A DNA stretch of 64,000 nucleotides from Morinoia aosen (taxonomy: Eukaryota > Arthropoda > Malacostraca > Amphipoda > Talitridae): the NCBI GenBank assembly GCA_030386875.1, contig CM059579.1, positions 92,632,253-92,696,252 of the forward strand. Reading direction: 5' to 3'. Position 1 is the first letter of the stretch; each line of letters starts with the position of its first letter. This document shows, piece after piece, positions 36,777 to 47,726 of the stretch. The translations under genes and the position numbers were made by a program. The notes beneath the pieces were generated by a model. It was not told where the DNA came from, did no database searches, and worked only from the letters and a program-made list of their open reading frames with translations.

Positions 36777-37110
36777 TAGATATATGCATTGTAAAGAAAC
36801 ATCGTACATGTTTAAATTTGAATGTTATTTACACGAGTTTAGTTTAAGTGACAGATCATATTTTCTGCAATAAAGGAAATGAATTTAACTAAATTTCATA
36901 ATTCACCTATCTTTATGTCATGGAAAACTCTCAAGCGCCACGAGTATGCTAGAGGTCTTGAACACAGCTACAACTCTCACCTGAAACTTGCAGTGCATCC
37001 GCTACTATCGACCAATGATCGCTTATGAATACCCTGTCACTATGCTGAGGGTGAAAAACGTCCCAAATTGCAGGCACAGCTTGAATGGAAGGGAGTAGCA
37101 GCTCCGGCTG
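35452..37110 (-). pseudogene. Harbinger accessory MADF/Myb-like protein, antisense to transposase
   Basis: Exon 1 (about 37110-36981) ends with AIWDVFHPQHSDR and WSIVADALQVS and the donor CAG then GTGAGAG. A 1088-nt intron follows, and exon 2 starts at 35892 after TTTTCTTTTTTCAG with EEETRKKYKILRDKF and RVELKKLPQGKSG. Joined, this gives the tryptophan-spaced MADF helix pattern, the DNA-binding accessory protein of Harbinger elements. The frame stops at 35770. A 110-codon frame at 35452-35784, one base out of register, carries the usual C-terminal tail (FLQLEKEKLAYL, FLQSVVP), so a single frameshift probably breaks the gene. The intron contains transposase exons on the other strand. The start codon is not certain. 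Confidence 0.7.
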
Positions 37111-37348
37111 CTCAGATGCACTGAACTCACGGCTGCTCGAGATGCACTGAACGCGCCGCGCAGCGTCAAATATTTCTCCCAAGTAATCCTGAATTTTGAC
37201 AGCGCGACGCGGCGTCTGTACGCTTTGGTCTGCTCGCGTCCGCGCGCGTCTAGTGTGGCCGCTCGCATAGCAACACCTGTATTTAATACTGCAGCTACTG
37301 CCTGCGTACGCGCGCGTCAGCGCCAACGCGTTCAGTCTGGCCGTACCC

Positions 37349-37608
37349 TAAGCGCAATCGCCACTGGACAACTGTGCAGGGGTCTCAGGCGCGGGGTTCA
37401 GCCCACGCTCAGATTTGACAGGAATTCAACACAAAATATAGCCTCTGTGAAATTGAGAAGGAAAATTTTGCTAATGATTTCAAGTTCAAATTTAAATTTT
37501 TGAATCGAAGAAATAGGCATCGTTAGACTTCATCAAATATTTGATAGAATTACTGAACGAAAATCATTCGCTCATTTTACTTAATCGTTATAAATGTAAG
37601 TTACGGCA
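37349..37608. other. Nothing recognised
   Basis: Spacer between the Harbinger element and the 43-bp repeat. Confidence 0.4.
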
Positions 37609-37785
37609 ATGGCCTAATTATTGCAAGTAACTAGAATGATTCTGCTTTATTATGGCCTAACTATTATAAGTAACTAGAATGATTCTGCTTTATTATGGCC
37701 TAACTTTTATAAGCAACTAAAATGAATAAGCCATATTATGGTCTAATTATTGCAAGTAACTAGAATGATTCTGCTATATTTTGAA
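37609..37785. repeat. 43-bp tandem repeat, four units
   Basis: ATGGCCTAA or ATGGTCTAA recurs at 37609, 37652, 37695 and 37738, exactly 43 bp apart, followed by AAGTAACTAGAATGATTCTG in most units. The third unit is more diverged. Confidence 0.9.
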
Positions 37786-38413
37786 GAATTGTTCCATATT
37801 ATACAAGTGAGGTTACAAATTCTAGCGAGAAAGCTGCCAAAAATGCACAATATGGCTCTCATTCTGAACCAAATGTATGAACTTTGATTAAAAGTTTGAG
37901 GTCAACGTTAACGGGCTTCGGTGGTTTTCCCCCACTCCTCCCCCTGGTTTTTATAAACCGCATTTCATTGAGTAAGAGTCAAAATCATAAAACCCTCTAA
38001 TTCTCTTGCCCCAACCATCTTCTAACACCATTGAAATCATGTCATCAAATGCTCCTTTGGAGATGAAATTTGAGGCGACGTTTCGTACGCGCACATAAAT
38101 AAAAAGTTGACGCACGCCATCATTTCGCACCACTGCATAATGTGCAGCTAATGCCTGGCTGCCGAGTTTACCAGCTGTCAAAATTAATGCATTTCTCCTG
38201 TGCTTTTGTTGTACGAGAATGGAGGTACAGTCTTTACTGAAAATCTTCTTGTCTTCACTAGGGCTCGTAATGGAGGACTGGCGATTTGACTGGAACATCG
38301 AATTAATACAATCGAACTGTGCTAATTTGCGTCTATGTTTCTCCTGTCGGGGCCGTAACACAACTCAAACAAGATATTTGCCTTGAGAAATTTTGGATTG
38401 GAACTTTTAAAAT
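37786..38413. other. No recognised gene
   Basis: A 136-codon minus-strand frame (37951-38361) starts close to the transposase remnant on its right. It shows no domain I recognise. Confidence 0.4.
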
Positions 38414-39345
38414 TTATTGAGGTTGACACAAAAAAAGAAAACCTTTCAACAATTCTATCCAACCGAGAGTGATGGATGAAAATATTTCATTCATGTTAAT
38501 TGAAACATGAAGCATGCCATTTAATAGACAGTGATGAATTTTTCTTTTTTTAATTATGTCCTGTAGATGGTGTCCTCTCGTACGAATGCACTCTTGTAAT
38601 CTGCTGTTGGGATGCCTCATTGACCGTTATAGCATCTAAGCTGGGAAACTGTGAATTTTATCGTGAATTCTCTTTTTTAAGTCATCCTGAGTTCCTGGTC
38701 TAGTTGCGTACACTTTACCCTTGAGATAGCACCTCAAGGAAAATTACAAACGGTCACATCAGGCGATCTAGGGGACCAGGGAACGTTACCGAATCTTGAG
38801 ATCACACGGTTACCTAACAATTTTCGCACAGCCCCCAATGATTTCTCGCGGTGTGTGATGTCACTCCATCCTGTTGAAAGTAAGTTTATCGAATGCGAGG
38901 AAAATTCTTTAATTCAAGTGTAAAGCACGATTATAACAACTCGACGTAACGATTCGCAGTGACAGTGACTGAGATCCCCTGTGCATTTGAGGAAAAATAA
39001 GGTCCGATGATACCTGGCAATGAAGCAGCACACCTTACTGTCACCTTACGACATCAATGTTCTGTGGAGTACGAGCACATCTTGGTCGTCCTGTTCGGTT
39101 CTTCTTTAGGGCAAATCCTGTCTCTCCAAAGTTATTAATAGAACATTTTATCGCGTGTTTCGATGGAAGAGCACCATGACGTCCTATGTTGTGACAACGT
39201 CGGAACTCCCTCTGTGCAGGTGTCAAACTTTCACCGTTTTTATAAACATTTTATGGCTAACTCACTCTGTTGCACTGTCTCGCCTGCAGTGCTGCCACTG
39301 TCTCGCAGTCTGCCCATGTGCACTTATAAAATTTTCGTTTTTTGA
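38414..39345 (-). pseudogene. Mariner-type transposase pseudogene (DUF4817 N-terminus)
   Basis: On minus the N-terminal segment (39041-39226) reads TPAQREFRRCHNIGRHGALP, then FGETGFALKKNRTGRPRC, the helix-turn-helix block of arthropod mariner-superfamily transposases with a DUF4817 domain. Broken frames through 38640-39040 keep pieces such as GIIGPYF and VTVTANRYVEL. The C-terminal segment (38414-38620) contains RHPNSRLQECIRTRGHHLQD, the usual end of these proteins. Multiple frameshifts remove the central DDE region from any continuous frame. I see no terminal inverted repeats or TA duplication. Confidence 0.7.
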
Positions 39346-40642
39346 CAACCGGACTAAAAAAAATTCATATTAAAGGAAGCTATTGATTTTAACCCTACTT
39401 ATGGAAATTTCTCTCTTTCAAAAGAATGAAAGTTGAACTCATTCAAAAGTATAACTACCACCGTGTTAGAATTTCAAGCACTGTGCAAGTAGCGTCAAGT
39501 TAAATAGATTAAGCATCATAAAACCTCACTCATTTTCAACGCAATAATTTACGATTTAAAATTCTCCGGTTATTTCAAAAGAGAAAGTGAGATAGACCAT
39601 TTTGAAGAGATTATTTGGCCTGCTTGTAGAATTGAAAGAATATAAGCCAATTATGCTTTAGTCACAATAGTTTCTGGACGTTCTCCCGTCTGATGTCTCC
39701 CATAACAATGCCTTGAACTCTATGCCTTCGAATACCTTCACTACATCGCATAAGCAGGTGGCAGTCTGGAGAAATATAGAACATCTGCACAACACAGCAT
39801 GGACAGTAATAGCAGTACCTTTGGCATTACTCCAGAGCGGGGATGAGTGAAACCTTATTTTTAAATTGCGAAAATTACATTTACACTGAATGAAAAAAGC
39901 AGTAAGTATTTCATGTTCAAACAACGGCCATTATGGGCACCTTAAACTGAATTTCAATGGTAGAGAAACATTGTGAATGAGAAACATGTGAATGAGAAAC
40001 AAGCCATAATATAATTTTGAATTAACTTTCATAAAATTGAGCATATGACTGCTGATTTGTCTGCAGCATGAAAACCAAGTATCTGATTGTAGCATAATTA
40101 AAATCGCTCCAGTCACAACCGGTGGCTGACACCTAAGTCAAAACTTGAACGTGTGAGTTTTATTCAGAAGTTTAGGTGAGATGAGCATGGCGTTTGAATG
40201 CACCGTCATATAAACTGTTGTAAAGTAGGTGAAAATTTTCCTATATCGAGATCTAGAAATCAACGATCAACAAAAGCCAGAAGCGGTGATCTTCAATGGA
40301 AATAGATACGGTGAAGCGCATCTTAAAACCATTCTAGTAGAAGCAACAATATAACAGGAGAAGTTCACGTTGCAATCGTTTGCCAAAATCCACCGTCATA
40401 GCGTTGTGTTTGGTGCCAATACGGAAAAGAACAACGCAAGTTGCTGTGAACCCCTCTCTGTGTTGTAAGCCCAGAGGAGGTGGTGTGTAGTGCCTGCAAC
40501 ACGCAGTACGCGGCATCAGCTTGAGTGTTTCGCTACGTTGACTGCTCTGCTATCCACGAAGTTACTGATCACGGTATACAAAAGAAAATATAGACCATTC
40601 CAAAGGGAACAGCCGCTCACATCCGTTAGACAAGCCAACCAG
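39346..40642. other. No gene recognised
   Basis: Short frames on both strands without domain or splice support. Confidence 0.4.
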
Positions 40643-40673
40643 CCAATGGAAGACGTTTTAGCTGATGACGTTA
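40643..40673 (+). promoter_or_regulatory. CCAAT box plus CRE-like site
   Basis: CCAAT at 40643-40647 and TGACGTTA at 40666-40673 repeat the spacing of the other CCAAT/CRE clusters (23 bp start to start). The stretch is GC-richer than its surroundings. No first exon is evident. Confidence 0.3.
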
Positions 40674-41895
40674 CGACACCGCCACTCAATCTCGCGTCAG
40701 CGATGCACTGACTCCATACGTATGGCTTAACTGCTGGGTTTTTTCACGTACGTATTTTTGAACAATTGGAAATCGTCCGGAAACTTCTATTCTGAAGAAC
40801 TGTGCAAATCTTCCCTGAAGGCTTAATAGTCACGCGATAAGTAAAATTTGTGTGCTTGCCTGGCAAAATCGTCATAGTAAACGATGCAAAGCCCAGCTTT
40901 CGCCTTGCATCTGCATTGGAATTCTATAATTCAAATGTTTCGTGTAGTGTGGATGAAAGGAAAACTCATATGAAAGTCAGCACATTGCTACTATATATTT
41001 CATAAAAACACTAAGTAAATTGCCATTCGGAATGGATAAGCCATAGGTTAAAATGACGCTGACAAAAATGCTTTCCCGTTCAAGAAAAGTCTCCAAGTTG
41101 AGTATATTACGGGTTAGACAACTTTTCAAAGGGAGTAGGATTAATTACTCGTGTTAACCGTAGTTCTTTTATTAACAAAATTATGAAGAAAACACCGAAG
41201 TATGAATGAGTGGAGGTAGCAGCAACTATGTGCATATTGGTAAAGCTATTTTGAAACATTTCCAATCAATTTAAGCGGTAAATATGAAAATATCACGTAG
41301 TTATAAAATAGGCTCCCACAGAAACTCCCGTGAACTGTGTACAAACATCGCTACGACGTTGTGCGTCTGGGTACATATGGCCTTTGCTGAGGGACCATCA
41401 TGTTCGCTGAGTGTGCCTGATGGTGCTTCTGTGCAAATCTTCCTCTTGCCTCTCCTTTGTAACCTGCTGCGCACTCTTATGCACAGAAGTGCGACTTTTC
41501 GATTCCTTCAAAGCATCTTCGAATGATCATTGCTGCTTTTAAAGAAACGAATTCCCCTTGAGAATATCTTGTATATTCAAGAAAACAGATTTCCAACAAA
41601 TTCCCAGTCATGTTTCCTCTCAACAAATTGAATAATCATTGTTACAACAGATTTATCACTCCTGGTCAAATTGCACTGCATATGAAGAACCAGCATCCCT
41701 GCAGAGAAAGTGTGGGTGCCATATTGACTGCAGGAATATCAGCAGCATTGGTACAGGCAGTCAAGCAGCTGCACATTTCCCCACTGAAACTCCCTCAATA
41801 CACGGACTAATGCATTTAGCTAAGTTACATGGGCGAAAGCATTCTTACTCTAATATTATGAATAGATCAGAATACAGAATAGATCAAACGTTTTT
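40674..41895. other. No gene recognised
   Basis: Only short unrecognised frames. Confidence 0.4.
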
Positions 41896-42330
41896 GAGGC
41901 CTCTCGAACCTCAACAAAAGCATTCCAAAGGAGGAAGGAGGAAGGCACCATTTGGTATGGAGTTAAGGAAAAGCGGAATCTATGCAGAAGGTCCATACAA
42001 ACAATAAGTTGAGAAAGAAGTCCATGAAGCATGATAACATTTAAAGAAAAAAGTAGGAGGTACTGAAAAACAGCAGAGCAGTGTACCGGAAAAATGTTGG
42101 TCCTTAACACAACATAAAAAAATTATTTAAGCAAAAAGCAGGCCTACCTATATTATAACTCTCAGCTCGGGACTCACACATTCCCCCAGGGAGTGTTAAT
42201 TCTCATAAATACAATAACTGTATCCCCCTGAGGGGAGTGAGGAAATGAAACACTAAAAGAGTTGAAGACAGCGGGAGGAGCTGAAAAAAGAGTAGCAGTG
42301 AACCGAAGAGGAAATTGTCCCTAGCTTAGA
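41896..42330 (+). repeat. Dispersed repeat R, copy 3 with partial tandem second copy
   Basis: A forward copy ends CCCCCTGAGGGG at 42235. From 42242 the middle of the unit starts again (AGTTGAAGACAGCGGGAGGA, then GTAGCAGTGAACCGAAGA) and runs to about 42330, as if a second, internally truncated copy were joined to the first. Confidence 0.8.
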
Positions 42331-43306
42331 AGCAAACCTATTCTATTGAAGCAAAGGTTCACCCAAACATGACTCCAAGGAGCTAAAAATGGGGTTCAAA
42401 TTAAAGACTGAAATTTAGTTGGCACTTTTGAGCATTTTTAAGCTCTGGACTGTGTTGTGGACGATGGCACTTAGCATTCAACCCAAGAAGTCCTCTTTGT
42501 ATAAATAGCAGCGTCTTTCTACATGAATTAGGGTAGCTCACATTACATATACAGTAACACGCTAGCCACACAGTAACACCTTGCAATAAACCCTTCACGC
42601 GGCATACCTCAACACCTTCAGCAAGTATACCCTCTGCATCAGGGTCGGCAGGGTCACTGAAGTGAAGCACAGGAGCAGGTCCAGTCTCTTCCTGGAAGAA
42701 AAACAAATGTCTTATTAAGAACACTTCCAGAATAACGATCCAGGGCCAACCCAAGTCAGTAAAATTTGTAACTCCAGGCCAAAGAAATAAATGTCATGCG
42801 TATAGTATACTGTGCAATTTCTCCACTTACTCTTTAGTGTTCGGTGCTTCGCGTAGTCCGGGAGCTGCTTCAACTAATTATCAAAAAACGCCACAATTTG
42901 CTCAACATGGGTTTGAGGACTTACACAGTGATTACACACGAGTATACAATTTTAACCTTCTAACAAGCACATGTTATGACCAGCAACTTGAATTAGAATG
43001 TAATTAACAGATGAAGTCAAATCTTATTGTGAATATGAACTGATTTTTATAAAACTTTGCAGCATAAAGTGTTGGTTATACTTTTAATATGAAGGTAACT
43101 GCCCATGAAAAAAACAAATTCATCAATGCATATCGATTACAAGTATATACATGTATTTTATACAGATATACGGGATCGTTAATAAATATCGTAACAACTT
43201 CAAATCCATAAAGTAACTGTTAGAGATGAGAACCTATTTCTAGCACCTGCATGAATATTTCTACATTGACACGTCGACTACGAACTGAGCTTATGACTAC
43301 CACTTA
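42331..43306. other. No gene recognised
   Basis: A 117-codon minus-strand frame (42401-42754) has no recognisable feature. Confidence 0.4.
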
Positions 43307-43493
43307 GTGCAGCAGTTGGAGAAAATAATGGAAACACCTAAGCAGCTAGTCAACACCTAAGAAAAGCAACAAATTGTATTATAGTATGGAGTAGGGCTAC
43401 TTTTTGAGGCAATTACAACCTCAATTATCCGAGGTATTGGTTCACACAAGTTGTGATTTGTTTCCAAAACGTTTTAGTTCATTCTTCAGTTTA
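43307..43493 (-). pseudogene. Tc1-like element, one half (transposase C-terminus and end)
   Basis: On minus, LCEPIPRIIEVVIASK at 43405-43450 matches the SMPRR-IEAVI-block at the C-terminus of Tc1 transposases. Toward lower coordinates lies GGAGAAAATAATGGAAACAC, like the conserved inner part of Tc1 terminal repeats, next to a TA at 43305-43306. The fragment stops abruptly at the TA at 43492, where the outer nested element begins. Its upstream half lies at 61735-61866, in the same orientation. Confidence 0.65.
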
Positions 43494-44351
43494 AACACCC
43501 TCCCGCACAGTTGAAAATTAGCGCAGTTGCGCGGGAGAATTTTGGCAGTTTTTCACAGTGATCGTAGTTTTAAGACGAATTACAGCAGTTCACCGCAGAC
43601 AAAATGCATGGGAATCAATTCTAATTGCATTTTTTGGCAGATCTCAGCAGTAATTGTCTACAGTCGAATTGAAGCAGATAGTTCTCTGTTGGCCTTCGTC
43701 GTTCGCGGCAGTAAATGCCTCGGTCGTAAACAGGCAGTAACAGATGTGCTTCCGCCTATGGCGCGTCAAACAGTTATTTCAATTAGCCCTCAAGTTTCAT
43801 TTGTATTATATTTCAACATCCTAACATTATTCTGATTACCTAGCAAAATAGCACAAATATTTTACACGTTGTTTTACGTGTTTCTGTCGTGTTATGCAAT
43901 TGTTTATGTTTGTACGCTTTATTTATGCAAAAAGAAATAAATTACTGTATTTGTTGAACTGTATTTGTCTACTTGAGGCAGGCGGTAAAGGTATATCATG
44001 CGACATACGCTAATAGCATCGTTAAATGTATCCCTGAACTCCATATATTAGCGGGTGAGTTTTATGTGACTCCCTCGAATGAAGTTCTACCCAATTGAAA
44101 ATCAAGGACGTATCGCCGATGTGTTATGGCCGTGCAAGGACGAACCTAAGGGACGTAACATGGGTAAATCACCTTCGAATCGTAGGCGAAATGTCCACTT
44201 GAGGACGAACTTTTGGCTCAGATACGTACGCGGCCGTCCGCGATGATCAGACATGCTAAGTCCATGCTACGTCCCTGCTCGACCCATTCCACCGGCGGTA
44301 CGTACATGATTCGCGGATGGCCATCCTTGAATTTAGCGTTAAAAAAAAAAC

Positions 44352-44480
44352 TTTCGGCCGCGCACAGACGAGATTTATCGCCTCTAAGCGACCCTCAAAT
44401 ATAAATATATATATGTATAATCACATATATATATTTATATTTCAGGATCGCTTAGAGGCGGTAAATCTCGGCTGTACGCG
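44352..44480. repeat. Long hairpin, about 60-bp arms
   Basis: The left arm from AACTTTCGGCCGCG to the AT-rich TATAAATATATATATG is repeated in inverted form to about 44478, with about five mismatches and a loop of roughly 10 nt (TATAATCACA). It holds the CGGCCG and GCCTCTAAGCG words of the surrounding element. Confidence 0.9.
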
Positions 44481-44514
44481 GCCGAAAGTTTTTGTCGAAA
44501 GTTGTCGTTTTTAA

Positions 44515-44622
44515 AAGGAACACTCAAATATATATATATATTATATATACATTATATATATATATTAAATATACATTATATATATATATATACATATATT
44601 AAATATTTGAGTGTTGCTTTTC
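44515..44622. repeat. AT-microsatellite hairpin with AACACTCAAATA ends
   Basis: AACACTCAAATA near 44518 is inverted as TATTTGAGTGTT near 44605-44616, and the flanks (TTTTAAAAGG versus CTTTTCAAA) extend the match. Between them are alternating (AT)n and (TA)n tracts that can also pair. It lies just right of the 44352 hairpin. Confidence 0.85.
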
Positions 44623-45000
44623 AAACAACTTCGCTGAGCGTGGCAGAGAGTTTCTAATGACAAAGCTTGGTATTAAAACACTCAAATGTTTACCCCCGCT
44701 CGCTGTTTATTATGTAAAGTAACAAAAATACCGGTTCATCTTGGCCGATAATTAAGCACACCTGTCCAATTACAGCATATACTGCGCTGGTCGTGTTTCT
44801 ACGATCACATACTGGACTCGCAGTTTTTAAAACATGTTTTGACATTTAAGTTATTTATTGCTTAAATTTTTCACGAAAATGCAAAGCACGATCGGCATTA
44901 GGCACCCAAAAAGGTGAAAATGAAATATTTATTTAAAATTAATCCTTTATTTAAGCTAAATCTAGAATATTAGGATAAGCCTCCCTATTCAAATTAATGC

Positions 45001-45160
45001 GTTGTAGAGAGTGGAAGATGGAACACACAAATTTGTGGGGAATTAAGCGAACGGGGAATCTATGAACAAGGCGTGAAACACCTTGTTTTCAGAATCAACA
45101 AGATACACAGAAGTTTATGAAACATGATAGAAGTTAAAGAACGTAATAAACAGCGTCTAA
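45001..45160 (+). repeat. Partial, diverged copy of dispersed repeat R
   Basis: GTGGAAGATGGAACACAC, GGGGAATCTATGAACAAGG and GAAACATGATAGAAGTTAAAG follow the family order, but the second half is missing. Confidence 0.55.
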
Positions 45161-45671
45161 CTCGAGTAAAACTGACTCGTCAAGGGCTGGTGCATTATTT
45201 TCAAATGCCCAAGTGATAGCTGAAAGATAAGTGACGGGTCTCTTGCCTCTTCTCCATCCCAGTCAACTGATCCTGTTGAAAAAAATAGTTCGTTATCATG
45301 TATAGGATTGCTATCCAACAAATTAATATTCAGAGTAAGAAATACCTATAATAGTTTCCTGGTCAATCAAATTTTAGTGAGAATAAATGCTCTTCACAGC
45401 ATAGTTTTGTGAGGTTTATCCTTCGTTCCAGGTTCCTTATCAGTAGCTTTACTCATTTAGTTAATAAGGGTATACTGGGTCGAAAAAACATAGTTAGAGA
45501 GAAATATCGAATTACTTGTGTTTCAATAGTTCTAAACATGTTAGAATACAAAGATAATCACTGGTTTACGCTAGATTAGACAGACAAAAATATTGGTATC
45601 AAATATCACAATGCAAGAAGACCAGGTAGAGTAATTCTGTACATGATTGAAATTGCAGTTGACTAGTTATT

Positions 45672-45825
45672 GCCCCACACCAGATATTCGCATGTTAACG
45701 GCACCAGAGATAGAGGTAAAATGAATGAACAACTGGAGATTTCACGCGTCTACAAGCCACAGTCCTATTGAACAATTCTAGAACAAAAAATTATTTGTAA
45801 TTTCGTTGAGGCTAGGTTTAAGTTT
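45672..45825 (+). repeat. Penelope-like fragment, inverted copy
   Basis: This segment is the diverged reverse complement of about 46740-46895, for example GCATGTTAACGGCACCAGAG against the same words on minus near 46888. It is part of a second Penelope-like copy in the opposite orientation. Confidence 0.7.
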
Positions 45826-46061
45826 ATGACATATTTGAATATGCTCCTTTCAACAACATTATACAAATTTTTTTGTATTTGAGCACAGATCTTCATTTGA
45901 GGGCTCACAGTTATGTTCAATACTGAAATGATTAAAAATGGAACCTTAATATTTGTGCGAGGTTAATCTAACCTTCAGTTTCATCCTAGTCATGCCAAGT
46001 GTAGCATTGCAACACTTACTGAAAGACTTGCGTTCTATCCTTTTACATTCGAACTGAAATA

Positions 46062-46895
46062 TCACAATGCCTCGGCCAAGGTCACTGACTCCGGATCTGG
46101 AAATATTGTTTCTAAGTAGATCACTGATTTTTTGATTTTGTAGAGCACACGAAGTTTTAATGACATATCTGGATCTATTGGTTTCACGAAAGTTTTAACA
46201 ACATTTTTGAAGACACGTTTATCAATTTTGTAATTGCTATGCATTTGACTTTCATAGAATATATTTATGTTTTGCATATCCCGGGTTATGGTCCTCACTC
46301 ATAATTCGATTCACAAAGTTACCAATTCCATCAATAAGCGTATTGGAGAAATTTTTATTAACTAGCAATCGATTACATAGTAGCATTTCTGAATGAAAAC
46401 TTGCCCAGTTGCTGCACACTTCATAAATGTTCTTTAATAAGGTATGGATAACACCTTCATAATACACATGCGCTGCATCACAATCACAGTTTCTGGTTCC
46501 ACCAGCATGCAAGGGTGACATACGCTGTTATACGAAAAGCACCCTGAGATTCTTCAACTGAAATGTCATGAAATGGCAGCTTCCCACTTACACGCCCAGC
46601 TTATACGTAAATGTAACACCGGATTATCAGTCAACAAATTCCTCAACATCTCCAACTACTCTACCATCTCAATTTCAACGATAATATCGTCCACGTACCA
46701 TGCGGATAAATCGGCTTCACCGGTATAGAATTCATGTTATAAAAGCACTGCAGATTTATAAACTGGAACCTACCCTCAACGAAAATACAAGTTATTTTTT
46801 GCTCTAAAATTGTTCTGTAGGACTGTGGCATAGACGTTTGGAACCTCCGGTAGATCGTCCATTTTGCCTTCATCTCTGGTGCCGTTAACATATGA
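46062..46895 (-). pseudogene. Penelope-like retroelement RT remnant
   Basis: On minus, in order: WYVDDIIV near 46690 (RT catalytic YxDD box), GKLPFHDISVEE near 46560 (the lPFLD block of Penelope RTs), WASFHSEMLLCNRLLVNKNF near 46400, and VFKNVVKTFVKPIDPDMSLK near 46170, the thumb/linker region ahead of the GIY-YIG domain. Stops and frame changes separate the pieces, and no endonuclease domain is visible before 46062. Family assignment rests on block order and resemblance. Such elements copy themselves by target-primed reverse transcription; this copy is dead. Confidence 0.6.
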
Positions 46896-47068
46896 ATGAA
46901 TATCTGTTGATCAATAAGTAGGCATCTGTAATTTTAACCTTGCACAAAAAAGTCCTACCTTGTCATAACGCAATGGGATTACCAATATTAATATTCAGTC
47001 TGATGTAGCATAATTTTTGGATTGTCATTGTTTTATCAAAGTAATTGTTTTTTTTTGTCTTTGGCATC

Positions 47069-47095
47069 CTGAAGATGATGTTAGTAACATCGAAA
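47069..47095 (+). ncRNA. Hammerhead-ribozyme-like core motif
   Basis: CTGAAGA (47069-47075, fitting CUGANGA), a T, then a stem GATGTT-AGT-AACATC (47077-47091), then GAAA (47092-47095). Penelope-like elements are known to carry hammerhead motifs, and Penelope fragments lie 0.2-1.4 kb away, though the nearest is on the opposite strand. A convincing stem III and cleavage site are not evident. Confidence 0.25.
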
Positions 47096-47600
47096 TGTTG
47101 ACTTTTATAAACTGATATATGTAAAATTTTTAAGAAATTGAGTGTTCATTTCAGTGAAATGATATGTGACTAACTTTGTATTCTAACACGTGGAGAACTA
47201 AAACAATTTCGCAAAGTTGAAAAGTTGGAAAATGAATTGTGTTAGAATAATGTGAAAACATCTTTATTATACTATCAATCTGTCGTTATAAGCACATGAA
47301 AAAATCTAATTTCAGTGCTACGTGCGCAATGAGCTTACCCAATTGAAATTCTGAGCCTTTTACAGATCGTTTTCAGGCAGTTATAAGCCAAGAGTTTAGT
47401 CGTTTTCGAGCAGTAAATTAGCCTTTTTCGGAGCAAATGTCTACTATTTTTAGCCCATTTAAACGGCTATTTCTGGGCATCGAAACGGCTAATGCAACGG
47501 CCATTTTGGGCTTCTCTACTACCTGAACCAGGCTATTCACGACCATTTTTGGCTTTTCCATTGCTTGAACGAGCCTCGTCCTGGCTTTTTTCGGCTTCCT

Positions 47601-47726
47601 TACTGCTTGATCAAGGCTAATACCGGCCCTTTTGGGCTTCCTTACTGCTTGATCAAGGCTAATACCGGCCCTTTTGGGCTTCCTTACTGCTTGATCAAGG
47701 CTAATACCGGCCCTTTTGGGCTTCCT
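47601..47726 (-). repeat. 42-bp tandem repeat, three near-identical units
   Basis: TACTGCTTGATCAAGGCTAA recurs at 47601, 47643 and 47685. With degenerate flanking units it keeps a minus-strand frame open (47418-47774) that reads the 14-residue unit RKPKRAGISLDQAV. Because 42 is a multiple of three the frame is a by-product of the repeat; I do not call a gene. Confidence 0.9.

Larger units (their letters stand above)
34587..37348 (+). mobile_element. PIF/Harbinger-like DNA transposon
   Basis: The inverted ends of 45 bp (34587-34631 and 37304-37348) begin GGGTACGGCCAGACT and differ at two positions. A second inverted word, GCGGCCACACT, lies subterminally near 34666 and 37251. The flanks read TTA on the left and TAA on the right; only TA is shared as a direct repeat, whereas the family usually duplicates three bases. 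It encodes a broken transposase on plus and a MADF-type protein on minus, the classic two-gene content of this superfamily. Confidence 0.9.

Noticed and set aside
36949-37326. Complete 125-codon minus-strand gene
   Set aside because: Its end reads past a strong donor at 36980. Only the part before the donor fits the MADF pattern, so it is better treated as an exon.
43770-43800. Nearer right end for the outer element (TTTCAATTAGCC)
   Set aside because: It lacks the GGGTA end and the extended AACACC match found at 61.7 kb.
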